64,000 nucleotides of DNA from Promethearchaeota archaeon (GTDB lineage: Archaea > Asgardarchaeota > Lokiarchaeia > Sigyniarchaeales > SOKP01): the NCBI GenBank assembly GCA_030599585.1, contig JAUVNS010000001.1:347118-411117 (forward strand), written 5' to 3'. The notes under the pieces are model-generated. The model was not told the DNA's origin. It saw only the letters and a program-made list of their open reading frames with translations, and did no database searches. The position numbers and the translations under genes are program-made. Positions within the stretch are counted from its first letter, which is position 1, and each line of letters begins with the position of its first letter. This document shows, piece after piece, positions 49,026 through 58,263 of this stretch.

Positions 49026-49976
49026 ATGGATTTATTCACTCATTTGGTTGTTGGAGCCCTTATGTACTTACTTTTTATGAGGGATGTCACGCTTGATTTT
49101 TTGTTTATAGCCATTTTTTTCTCAGTATTACCTGATTTGGACATATTCTTGATGCCTTTAAAAAAAATTTTTAAGTCAAATTATTTTGAACATCGAGGAG
49201 GATCTCATTCATATATTATTGGTATTATTGTAGCAAGTATATTTGGCCTACTTTTCTTTATTTTAAGACAAAGACCATTCTTTATTGTTTGGATTATTGG
49301 ATCTTTATTTTATGGTTTGCATGTGTCAATGGACCTTCTTACTACTACTAGAATTCCGTATTTGTTTCCAATCTCTAGAAAAGAGCGTAGTTTTCACGTC
49401 GAAAAAGCGGGAAGTTTTTTCACGATGGTGAACTCTTTTATTTTTCTTATAACTTCTATGTTCATATCTGTTTTTTCTGCAAATATAATTGCCCTTAGGT
49501 TTTTCATTGATTTTTACACAATCTTTTTTCTTATTTATTATTTCTACCGAATAAGTTCCAAATTATGGTTTTCTTCAAAGCTTAATAAAAATCAGAAGTA
49601 TTTCCCTGGAGTCCTACCTTTCTTTTTCGTTATTTTTGAGAGGGAGCTTGTAGAGAATATTTTATCTTTAAGCTTAGTAAGAAAATCGCACTTTTCGAAA
49701 AATCAAGAGATTTTTAACTCTAAAACGATCTTGACAGATGAGGAAATGATTTTTTTCGAACAGGGGATGGCACTCTGTAATAAATATTATTATTTTGCAA
49801 AATGGACCGCTGTTCCAATATTTATTAGGAAGGAAGGCATTTTCGCAATTAGATTTTTCTTTATTGAAACTATGATGCGAAAAAGAACTATGTTTATTCA
49901 ATATGACTTTGATATTTTTACTCGACAAATGATTAGTGTTAATCGAACTTCAGGTCACAAAAAATTAGTCATTTAG
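49026..49976 (+). CDS. YdjM-type metal-dependent hydrolase, membrane protein
   Basis: MDLFTHLVVGALMYLL; SVLPDLDIF; EHRGGSHSYIIGI; LHVSMDLLTT. Confidence 0.82.
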   Translation: MDLFTHLVVGALMYLLFMRDVTLDFLFIAIFFSVLPDLDIFLMPLKKIFKSNYFEHRGGSHSYIIGIIVASIFGLLFFILRQRPFFIVWIIGSLFYGLHVSMDLLTTTRIPYLFPISRKERSFHVEKAGSFFTMVNSFIFLITSMFISVFSANIIALRFFIDFYTIFFLIYYFYRISSKLWFSSKLNKNQKYFPGVLPFFFVIFERELVENILSLSLVRKSHFSKNQEIFNSKTILTDEEMIFFEQGMALCNKYYYFAKWTAVPIFIRKEGIFAIRFFFIETMMRKRTMFIQYDFDIFTRQMISVNRTSGHKKLVI

Positions 49977-50084
49977 TCAATAATTGCATACATTGAAAAC
50001 TACTAAACTCTAAGGTTTTGTTAATCCATCTGTAATACATTGATAACCAAAGAGTATAATAATTTCCATGTCTAAATTATTAAT

Positions 50085-50591
50085 GTGAAAAGGAAATCAA
50101 TTTTTTTAGTTATAGCAATATTTGTATTTTTGTGTTCTGAATTCATCCAGTATGTTTATGGAAATCCTGTTGCGTGGGATCTCCCTGAAAATCCCTTTTT
50201 TACTGTCCCCATATTAATTCTCATGTTTTTCGTAGGATCACGGATAGAGTACGCTTATTTTAATTCAAAAATTTTTAAACATTATAGATTTAACCCTCAA
50301 ATGTCAAAAAGCCATTATATTTTATTTTTAAAAATCAATCTTGTGACCTTTCCACTAACCCAAATCCTGGCTTATTTTTTCTATATGTATTTCATACTAT
50401 TCTTTTGGTTTTACGTGTTTCTCATAGAGATTGGAGTTGTTATCATTGAATCGTACCTTTTAAAAATTGAATTAAAAAGAATAGTTGTTGTAGAATTAAC
50501 TCCAAAATTTGTGATTAGAAATACAATTTCTGCGAATCTTATCTCTTTTCTCGTTGGATTCTTAGCTTATTTGCCTGTAGTTATTTTTTAA
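50085..50591 (+). CDS. Multi-TM membrane protein
   Basis: 168 aa with four or five hydrophobic segments. Confidence 0.6.
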   Translation: MKRKSIFLVIAIFVFLCSEFIQYVYGNPVAWDLPENPFFTVPILILMFFVGSRIEYAYFNSKIFKHYRFNPQMSKSHYILFLKINLVTFPLTQILAYFFYMYFILFFWFYVFLIEIGVVIIESYLLKIELKRIVVVELTPKFVIRNTISANLISFLVGFLAYLPVVIF

Positions 50592-50596
50592 ACAAA

Positions 50597-51991
50597 TTAA
50601 CCAATTCTTTTCTTATTACTTTTTAATATCGATATTAATGCTATTGGAGAAATAACACAAGCTAAACCTACAACGCTGAAGAGAAAGTAATCCTTTATGT
50701 TCAAAATCTCTCGGGGATCGGGTGGAAAACCTCCATCTACGGGATTCTTGACTAAAACACTGTATTCATTCATGTCACTCCATATTGTTTTGTACTCGCA
50801 GGTACAGATAAAATATATATTATTATCTAAATCAATATTCAGATACCCTGGTCTTTCATCAAAGGGACCGCCCCAAATAATTCTAGAAAGAAATTCACCA
50901 ATACTATTAATTTTAACCAAATTAATGTTTCCTAATCCATTATTTTGGATGATGTAAACATTGCCGTGTAAATCCTTAGTTAGAAATACCTGAAAAGGGT
51001 AAGAGAAACTTACATAATCGGTTAGCGAAAAATTCCATTTTTGATCAAGATTTAAATCATAACATGAAACTAACAAAGCACGGCTATTATACACTAATAA
51101 ATCATTCAAATACCATATATATCCATCATTATATTCGAAATTATCTATTAATATTTCCTTGATTTGGTCCCCTGTACTATTTAGTTTAAGAATAAATGCT
51201 GTCGTATAATTCTTACCCCCCATAACATACAAATTATCGTTCGAATCAGTTATAAATTTTGGAAAAGGATAATCTATACGTATTTGCCATAATATGGTCC
51301 CTGAAGCATTAATTTTAGCTATATACCATACAGAATTTTTCTTATAATCGAGGTAAATGTTATTTCCAGAGTCTTTGACGATATAAAGGGGTCTAAAATA
51401 TAAATCGATATCAAATGAGGTGTCCCATAAAAACTCCCCAGTATCATTAAATTTCATTATAACCAATTTCCTAGGATCCTTACTTGCTCCGACAACTAGA
51501 AGAGAATTATTTTCACTTAAAACGCAAGAAATATCATATAACTCTAGACTAATTTGTTTTGAAAATAGAAGGGCTCCCGATGAATTTAATTTTATTAATG
51601 AAAAAATATGTGAATAATAGAAATCATTCAAAATAATCAAATTATTTTCGTCGTCAAAGAAATAAGAGATTCGGGTTCTACCACTTAATTTTAAGGAAAA
51701 TTCCCACTCTTTCTCTCCCGATGTATTAAAATTCGATACATATAAGTATTCTTTGGTGTTATCCTCTACTCTCAGGCTTCCGATAGTATATAAAGAACCA
51801 TTAACTAATTCAAAATAAAAGTAGTTTAAATCTCCTTCTTTTACGATTTTTGACCAAGAATCCGAATTTGATGAACCTAACGGGTAATTTTGATGAGACA
51901 TTTCAAAATTTTGAAGAACATTTTCTGTAAAAGATATTAAACTGCTTATTATTATGAATATAACGAGACTTATCCAAGAGATTTTTTTCAT
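50597..51991 (-). CDS. Extracytoplasmic beta-propeller (SBBP-type) repeat protein, C-terminal TM anchor
   Basis: Repeated NxxGxxLWxxxxxxxxxxPxxxxxDSxNNxY units; N-terminal signal and C-terminal hydrophobic segment. Confidence 0.78.
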   Translation of the reverse strand: MKKISWISLVIFIIISSLISFTENVLQNFEMSHQNYPLGSSNSDSWSKIVKEGDLNYFYFELVNGSLYTIGSLRVEDNTKEYLYVSNFNTSGEKEWEFSLKLSGRTRISYFFDDENNLIILNDFYYSHIFSLIKLNSSGALLFSKQISLELYDISCVLSENNSLLVVGASKDPRKLVIMKFNDTGEFLWDTSFDIDLYFRPLYIVKDSGNNIYLDYKKNSVWYIAKINASGTILWQIRIDYPFPKFITDSNDNLYVMGGKNYTTAFILKLNSTGDQIKEILIDNFEYNDGYIWYLNDLLVYNSRALLVSCYDLNLDQKWNFSLTDYVSFSYPFQVFLTKDLHGNVYIIQNNGLGNINLVKINSIGEFLSRIIWGGPFDERPGYLNIDLDNNIYFICTCEYKTIWSDMNEYSVLVKNPVDGGFPPDPREILNIKDYFLFSVVGLACVISPIALISILKSNKKRIG

Positions 51992-52265
51992 GAGATAGAT
52001 ATCTGCATTTTAGTCAATATTACTAATTTAATTTGTAACCATAAAATACTATCTGATGATCAGGAAAGAGGATAAAATTTTGTTGGTTGGTGATTTCCAT
52101 GTAAGTTAACTTCAAATTTTGAATAAACCAAAGTAAAATTTTAAATTTACTGCAACTTAAAACTTACAAGCTATATTTCAGATTAATAAAATTAATTGAT
52201 AAATTTCATATTGCCTCATAATTAATTTAATCTTAATATCAAATGTATTTAAATTATTTAAGGAC

Positions 52266-53723
52266 ATGAAAATACCTCGCTGTATGAGTACCCAACATCC
52301 CGATAATGTCCACCTTCCTTTTTTCGCTGAATCTCCTGATCTGGGAGGCGAGGATGAAATTCAGGAAGCCTATTATGCTTATTCACATCTTAAGTGCGAT
52401 GAGCAAATGTGGGATGCGGAGGGAAAAGAAGTTGATGGATTCGTGGTAAAAAAACTCTTAACTAAATTCCCTGATTTTTTTTCAGATAACCGGCTAGGAA
52501 AAGATGTATTTTTAACTATAAGAGTTCCAAACCCCAAAGAAGAAAAAGCAGAAGCAAAGGTTCTAATTGAGACTCTGGAAAGCATTCCGCGTTCGTTTGA
52601 TGCTGCAAACATGTATTTTAAGGATGATATCGCTCCTATTTTTGAAGTGATCCTTCCCATGACAACATCAGAGCAGGGACTTGACAGAATTTATAATTAT
52701 TATAATAAATTTGTGGTAGGAAAGCAATTTTATCCTACTATTGACGGTGATATCCTAATCTCAGATTGGGTTGGTGAATTTAAACCTCATAATATAAACG
52801 TAATCCCTCTTGTTGAGGATAAGCAACACATGCTTTTTTCTCATTTACTATTAAAATCCTACCTTAGCGATAAAGACTTTGAATACCAGAGGATTTTTTT
52901 CGCTCGATCAGACCCTGCTTTAAATTACGGGCTATTATCCGCTGTGATAGTAAATAAAATAGCTCATCAAAGAATTCATCAATTGGAAGAAGAAATTAGC
53001 GTGGATTTATATCCAATTATTGGAGTAGGTTCTGCGCCTTTTAGAGGAAATTTGCGGCCAGACACAGTTGAGAGAGTAATAAAAGAATATCCAAGCGTAC
53101 AGACTTTTACAGTTCAATCGGCCTTTAAGTATGATTATCCTCCAAATGTCGTTTCAAAAGCAATCAATCAACTTTGCGAAACACCAAGAAGTAGACCACA
53201 TTACATGGAAGAAGAACGATGCATTGAAATTGTAGAAAGATATTCCGAAGAATATGGAAAACATGTTATGAAATTAGCGCCATTCATTAACAAAGTTGCA
53301 AAATATGTCCCGAAAAGAAGAAAGAGAAAACTTCACATTGGATTATTTGGTTACGGTCGCACAATGGGGAATCACCGTTTACCTCGAGCAATTGGTTTCA
53401 CAGCTTCTCTCTGTTCTATGGGATTACCACCGGCATTACTTGGATTAAACGCATTAACTCAGAAGGATTACGATTTTATACTTACTCAATACATAAATTT
53501 TGAAGAAGACCTTCGGGATGCTCTGAAATATTTTAATCCTGAAAATCCTTTTACGCCCAAGTCTATAAGCAAAAAAGTAAAGGAATTAGCATTAGACTAT
53601 GAAATGGATGAAAAACACAAAAATGTAACTGATTACATTATAAATTCTCTGAGGGCTAATAAAACAGAGGACCTGTCAGTAAAAATCCTAATGGCGGCAA
53701 ATCAAAGGAGATACCTTGGATAG
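52266..53723 (+). CDS. ppcA: Archaeal-type phosphoenolpyruvate carboxylase
   Basis: MKIPRCMSTQHPDNVHLPFFAESPDLGGEDEIQEAYYAYSHLKCDEQMWDAEGKEVDGFVVKKL; GVGSAPFRGNLRP; LFGYGRTMGNHRLPRAIGFTA. Confidence 0.95.
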   Translation: MKIPRCMSTQHPDNVHLPFFAESPDLGGEDEIQEAYYAYSHLKCDEQMWDAEGKEVDGFVVKKLLTKFPDFFSDNRLGKDVFLTIRVPNPKEEKAEAKVLIETLESIPRSFDAANMYFKDDIAPIFEVILPMTTSEQGLDRIYNYYNKFVVGKQFYPTIDGDILISDWVGEFKPHNINVIPLVEDKQHMLFSHLLLKSYLSDKDFEYQRIFFARSDPALNYGLLSAVIVNKIAHQRIHQLEEEISVDLYPIIGVGSAPFRGNLRPDTVERVIKEYPSVQTFTVQSAFKYDYPPNVVSKAINQLCETPRSRPHYMEEERCIEIVERYSEEYGKHVMKLAPFINKVAKYVPKRRKRKLHIGLFGYGRTMGNHRLPRAIGFTASLCSMGLPPALLGLNALTQKDYDFILTQYINFEEDLRDALKYFNPENPFTPKSISKKVKELALDYEMDEKHKNVTDYIINSLRANKTEDLSVKILMAANQRRYLG

Positions 53724-53743
53724 GAAATGGCAAGTTTTCCTTT

Positions 53744-54085
53744 CTAATTTTTTATTATAACCTTTAATATTTTTTCAATTTCATTCAATTCTTCTGAATT
53801 AGGACTTAAAATACATGATTTAACGACTTTTCCTTCTTGCATTGTTATAACTCCAGACAATTTCACTCTATTTTTAATGTGACTTGCCTCATTTGCTATG
53901 GCTTCATTAAAAATTGACGCTATTTTGTTGTATTGCTGTTGAGTAATTTTTTTTTTCACATAATCTCCCCCGTCGTAAATCCCACTTGAACTAAATTTGG
54001 GCTTGATGGGATTATATTCAATGGTATCTTGTTCTATTATGTATTGATTGCCATTTCCATCGCCGTAATCAATCATGGTTTTCAA
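53744..54085 (-). CDS. Hypothetical protein
   Basis: 113-aa ORF overlapping the upstream gene's end by 17 nt; compatible with an operon. Confidence 0.6.
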   Translation of the reverse strand: MKTMIDYGDGNGNQYIIEQDTIEYNPIKPKFSSSGIYDGGDYVKKKITQQQYNKIASIFNEAIANEASHIKNRVKLSGVITMQEGKVVKSCILSPNSEELNEIEKILKVIIKN

Positions 54086-54407
54086 CTTTACTTATTCGCG
54101 TTTTAAATTCCTTATACCAAACTTCTCGCCCTTGTTTCTGAGCAATAAGATGTTCAGCGTTTTGTTTCCAAGCTTTAATAGACTCGAAGTCTGACCAATA
54201 CGACACAGTAATGCCAATATTTTCCCTTACTGACTCAACACCTAAGAATCCAGGTTGCTGGGATGCGGGTTTAACCATTCTCTCGGTCATTTCACCGTAC
54301 CCATTGTCACCTTCTGTTCTAAGAGATGTGAAGATAACAGCATAGTATGGAGGCTCAGGGGTTTGTGCAATTTTCGACATAATTTCTCTCCTATTGATGC
54401 CTAACAT
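54069..54407 (-). CDS. Antibiotic biosynthesis monooxygenase (ABM)-like dimeric alpha/beta-barrel protein
   Basis: PPYYAVIFTSLRTEGDNGYGEMTERMVKPASQQPGFLGVESVRENIGITVSYWSDFESIKAWKQNAEHLIAQKQGREVWY. Confidence 0.85.
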   Translation of the reverse strand: MLGINRREIMSKIAQTPEPPYYAVIFTSLRTEGDNGYGEMTERMVKPASQQPGFLGVESVRENIGITVSYWSDFESIKAWKQNAEHLIAQKQGREVWYKEFKTRISKVENHD

Positions 54408-54489
54408 CTTTTATCAATTATTAAATTTAAGTTGCATCATAATATTAAAAGTAAAAATTAAAAAAAAAAAAATTATTTATATTGCATAG

Positions 54490-56565
54490 CTAAGTGCCAT
54501 TATTCACAAGATTATCTATTAACCATTGAGCAGCAGAGATTAGTAGGTCAGCTTCTTCATTTGTAAGTTTCTTTCCTCTCATTGCTTCAACTTGATGTAT
54601 AAAAGCCTCGATTTGGTGGATTGCTACATCCGTGAGTCCCATTTCTATTGAATCTTGAGCAACTTCTAATTTTATAATAAGACTCTCCTCCGATACTCCC
54701 GGTAAATCTAATTCTTCTACATCTTCTATGATCTCTTCAGCAGCTTCTTCCGGGCTTTCAACGATTATCGTAAAGGAAGTGCTGCCTATACCACCGTCAT
54801 CATCCGTGATGGTGAGAGTCACAGTATATTCACCTGCTTCGGCATAGGCATGTGTTGGTATTAATGTATCTGAAGCGGAATTAAGGTCACCAAAATCCCA
54901 GGTAATAAAGTGAGAATCATATATCCCAGGATCAAAAAAGCTTCCGTGAAATTCGATTACATCTGAAGGTAAAATAAAGTTTGGAAACGGTTGCATCACT
55001 TGGTCTATTAATACCATTGGGGCAACATTATTAACCGTAACAGTTGTATCATCTGTCACTTCAACTGTACCATCAGAAACCTGAACGACTACTTGACCGG
55101 TATAATCATCGAACCAAGTATATTCTGAGACGGGATTGGAATCCCAATCCGTATCCCAAGACCCATCGCTATCAAAATCCCAACGAAATTGCAAGGGATC
55201 ATTATCCGGGTCGGTGCTTCCACTAGCATCAAAAACGACCGTTTCACCCTCACTAGCGTCTTGCTGAAGACCAGCAACTGCTAAAGGCGGTTGGTTCTCT
55301 ACAACTTCAATTTCTGTTAAGAACCCCATGTTAATAAGCTCATCCCCAGAAATTGCTTTCCAGTTCCCTACATTATCACGTATTTCTACATGTACAACAT
55401 GCCATGTTCCAGTCTCACTATATTGTGGGAATTCTACAGTGCGTTCATACACACCATCTAATTCATCTCCTGAAATACGGTGCCAGTGATTGACCCAATT
55501 CCCCCTAGTTTGAGTTCCAGAAGGGCTAGCTATAAGCCAACTAGCTTGAGATACTCCAGAAAATTCATCCGTAAGTCTCAAAGTAAAAGTAACTATTTGA
55601 GAACTTGCACTTACATCTATCGTAGTTGGAGTAAAGTCTAATTCTGTTAATTCTGGTGGTGCTAAATCTTCAGGATTTGAAATTACTTCTATAGTGGTTT
55701 CGAATCCTAGTTCTATGAGATCATCCTCAGAGATTGCTACCCAGATCCCTACATTATCGCGCAATTCTACATGTACAACATGCCACGTCCCAGCTTCACT
55801 ATATTGTGGGAATTCTACAGTACGTTCATACACACCATCTAATTCATCTCCGGATATACGATGCCAATGATTGACCCAATTCCCCCTAGTTTGAGTTCCA
55901 GAAGGGCTAGCTATAAGCCAACTAGCTTGAGATACTCCAGATAATTCATCCGTAAGTCTTAAAGTAAAAGTAACTATTTGAGAACTTGCACTTACATCTA
56001 TCATAGTTGGATTGAAGTCAAATCCTTCTAAATTTGGGGAAGCTAGGTCAGGCCCTCCAACAACGAGAATTTTTGTTTCTATTCCCAGTTCTATGAGATC
56101 ATCCTCAGAGATTGCTACCCAATTCCCTACATTATCACGCATTTCTACATGTACAACATGCCACATCCCAGCTTCACTATATTGTGGGAATTCCACAGTC
56201 CGTTCATACACACCATCTAATTCACCTCCTGAAATACGGTGCTCGTGATTGACCCAATTCCCCCTAGTTTGAGTTCCAGAAGGGCTAGCTATAAGCCAAC
56301 TAGCTTGAGATACTCCAGATAATTCATCTATAAGTCTCAAAGTAAAAGTAACTATTTGAGAACTTGCACTTACATCTATCGTAGTTGGAGTAAAGTCTAA
56401 TTCTGTTAATTCTGGTGGTGTTAAATCCCCGCTAGAAATTCTGTATTTCTCTATTTCATGATTTCCATTGCTATAATTAATTATCGTTCCTATTTGAGGA
56501 AATACGAATATTAAAAATATAGCAAAAACGATACCTATCGAAAACATCTTGTTAGTTCTTGTCAT
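54490..56565 (-). CDS. Secreted multidomain protein: three tandem Ig-like repeats plus PKD-type domains
   Basis: N-terminal signal; three near-identical units of about 120 aa (TTIDVSASSQIVTFTLRL...ISEDDLIELG); VFDASGSTDPDNDPLQFRWDFDSDG and FHGSFFDPG...YTVTLTITDDDGG PKD motifs. Confidence 0.85.
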   Translation of the reverse strand: MTRTNKMFSIGIVFAIFLIFVFPQIGTIINYSNGNHEIEKYRISSGDLTPPELTELDFTPTTIDVSASSQIVTFTLRLIDELSGVSQASWLIASPSGTQTRGNWVNHEHRISGGELDGVYERTVEFPQYSEAGMWHVVHVEMRDNVGNWVAISEDDLIELGIETKILVVGGPDLASPNLEGFDFNPTMIDVSASSQIVTFTLRLTDELSGVSQASWLIASPSGTQTRGNWVNHWHRISGDELDGVYERTVEFPQYSEAGTWHVVHVELRDNVGIWVAISEDDLIELGFETTIEVISNPEDLAPPELTELDFTPTTIDVSASSQIVTFTLRLTDEFSGVSQASWLIASPSGTQTRGNWVNHWHRISGDELDGVYERTVEFPQYSETGTWHVVHVEIRDNVGNWKAISGDELINMGFLTEIEVVENQPPLAVAGLQQDASEGETVVFDASGSTDPDNDPLQFRWDFDSDGSWDTDWDSNPVSEYTWFDDYTGQVVVQVSDGTVEVTDDTTVTVNNVAPMVLIDQVMQPFPNFILPSDVIEFHGSFFDPGIYDSHFITWDFGDLNSASDTLIPTHAYAEAGEYTVTLTITDDDGGIGSTSFTIIVESPEEAAEEIIEDVEELDLPGVSEESLIIKLEVAQDSIEMGLTDVAIHQIEAFIHQVEAMRGKKLTNEEADLLISAAQWLIDNLVNNGT
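55300..56430 (-). repeat. Three near-identical tandem repeats of about 360-375 bp in the Ig-like/PKD gene
   Basis: Segments such as attgacccaattccccctagtttgagttccagaagggctagctataagccaactagcttgagatactccaga recur identically three times. Confidence 0.85.
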
Positions 56566-57005
56566 ACAATTTACACCTTTTTTTTAAATTCAACTCTTGT
56601 TTCTTTATATATGCATACAATTAAGTATGGGGTTTTTTATTTTCAAAATTGAACGTCAAGTATCGAATTATTAGTGGATTTGCTCATTTCCTCAAAAATT
56701 TGTGTTGATCCTCACCCATTAATCTTCGATTCAGAGATCAAATTTGATTAAAGAAGAAAAATTACAGAATCATATTTAATTATTCGTCAAAATTCTACCG
56801 GTAAATTCTACATTCTACTTGTAAAGCTTTTGATTTTTATTGAGGCTAAATAGATGAGTCTCATTAACAAACCAGATTGGTATTAAAAGAGAATTAAAAG
56901 AGAATTAAATTAATCTATTTGCTCTAAAATCGTAACTGAAGCCACGATGAGTGCGCTACAAAAATGGTCGGGATATTTAAATAACAAAGATTTTAGCGAT
57001 TGAAA

Positions 57006-58106
57006 TTAGATTTTCGTTAAGAAAGGATAATCGGTATAACCTCTCTCACCAGGAGTGTAAAAGGTAGTCTTATCATATCGTGTTATATCACTACTAAGCT
57101 CAAATCTTTTTGGGAGATCTGGATTAGAAATAAAAAGCCTTCCAAACGCTACGAGATCTGCTAGATTCTCTTTTAAAACGCTATTCCCTTTTTCTTGGTC
57201 AAATTTATTGTTTATCATTAAACACCCTTGATATAATGGTCTAAAATGTTTTGCTATCTTGGATACAGCAAAGGGTACGTTAGTTACATCATTGAATGGC
57301 TCGGATAAATGTAAATAAGCCAAGTTGTAACTGTTCAGTTTTTCTACTATATATTCAAAAATAGGAATAGTTTCTTCGTCAACTGTAATTCCAAATATTT
57401 CGTTAAATGAAGGATTTAGTCTCGCTCCAATACGATTCTCTGGTATTACTCCTTTGATCGCATCGATAACCTCGAATAGAAACCTGGCTCGATTTTCAAT
57501 TGAACCTCCATACTCATCCTTTCTTTTGTTAGAACAGCCCGTAAAAAATTGATGGAATAAATACCCGTTTGAGGAGTGAATCTCTACGCCGTCAAATCCC
57601 GCTTTTATAGCATTACTCGCTGCATTCTTGAAATCTTGAACTGTCTGTTTAATGTCAGCGATAGTCATTACCCTAGGAGTAACAGTGTCTTTAAACCCTT
57701 CAAATGTGAATGTTTTCGATTTAGGGTTTATTGCAGATGGAGCCAGCGGTGGTTCGCCATTGTGAAGATCAGGATGCGACATTCTTCCAACGTGCCATAA
57801 TTGGATAAATATTTTTCCTTCCTTTTTATGAACAGCATCGGTCACTAATTTCCAACCTTCCACTTGCGCTTCTGAATAGATACCGGGAGTGCTAATGTAA
57901 CCGACAGCATCTTTCGAGACTTGAGACCCACAAGTAATTATCAGCCCCGCAGACGATCTCTGGCCATAATGTTTGGCTTGAAGCTCAGTGGGGCGATGCT
58001 CTGGATTATTAGCCCGACTACGCGTCATGGGAGCCATTATCATCCTATTTTTTAGGTGTAAATCTCCCATCATTATTTCTCTTAAAAGAGGTTGTACTTT
58101 AGGCAT
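57006..58106 (-). CDS. Old yellow enzyme family NADH:flavin oxidoreductase
   Basis: LKNRMIMAPMTRSRANNPEHRPTELQAKHYGQRSSAGLIITCGSQVS; FIQLWHVGRMSHPDL; GFDGVEIHSSNGYLFHQFFTGCSNKRKDEYGGSIENRARFLFEV. Confidence 0.95.
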   Translation of the reverse strand: MPKVQPLLREIMMGDLHLKNRMIMAPMTRSRANNPEHRPTELQAKHYGQRSSAGLIITCGSQVSKDAVGYISTPGIYSEAQVEGWKLVTDAVHKKEGKIFIQLWHVGRMSHPDLHNGEPPLAPSAINPKSKTFTFEGFKDTVTPRVMTIADIKQTVQDFKNAASNAIKAGFDGVEIHSSNGYLFHQFFTGCSNKRKDEYGGSIENRARFLFEVIDAIKGVIPENRIGARLNPSFNEIFGITVDEETIPIFEYIVEKLNSYNLAYLHLSEPFNDVTNVPFAVSKIAKHFRPLYQGCLMINNKFDQEKGNSVLKENLADLVAFGRLFISNPDLPKRFELSSDITRYDKTTFYTPGERGYTDYPFLTKI

Positions 58107-58263
58107 ATCTGATCGTTTTGAATTTGATGTGTTTTTTAATATTTCTATTTATTGATACTATTTAACGCTACTCAGTATAATCTATAATTACATAAAATAC
58201 AAAATTCTCAACAACTAAATTAAGTAAAATTAATGGAAAAAAAAAAGAAATAAGGATTAACAG

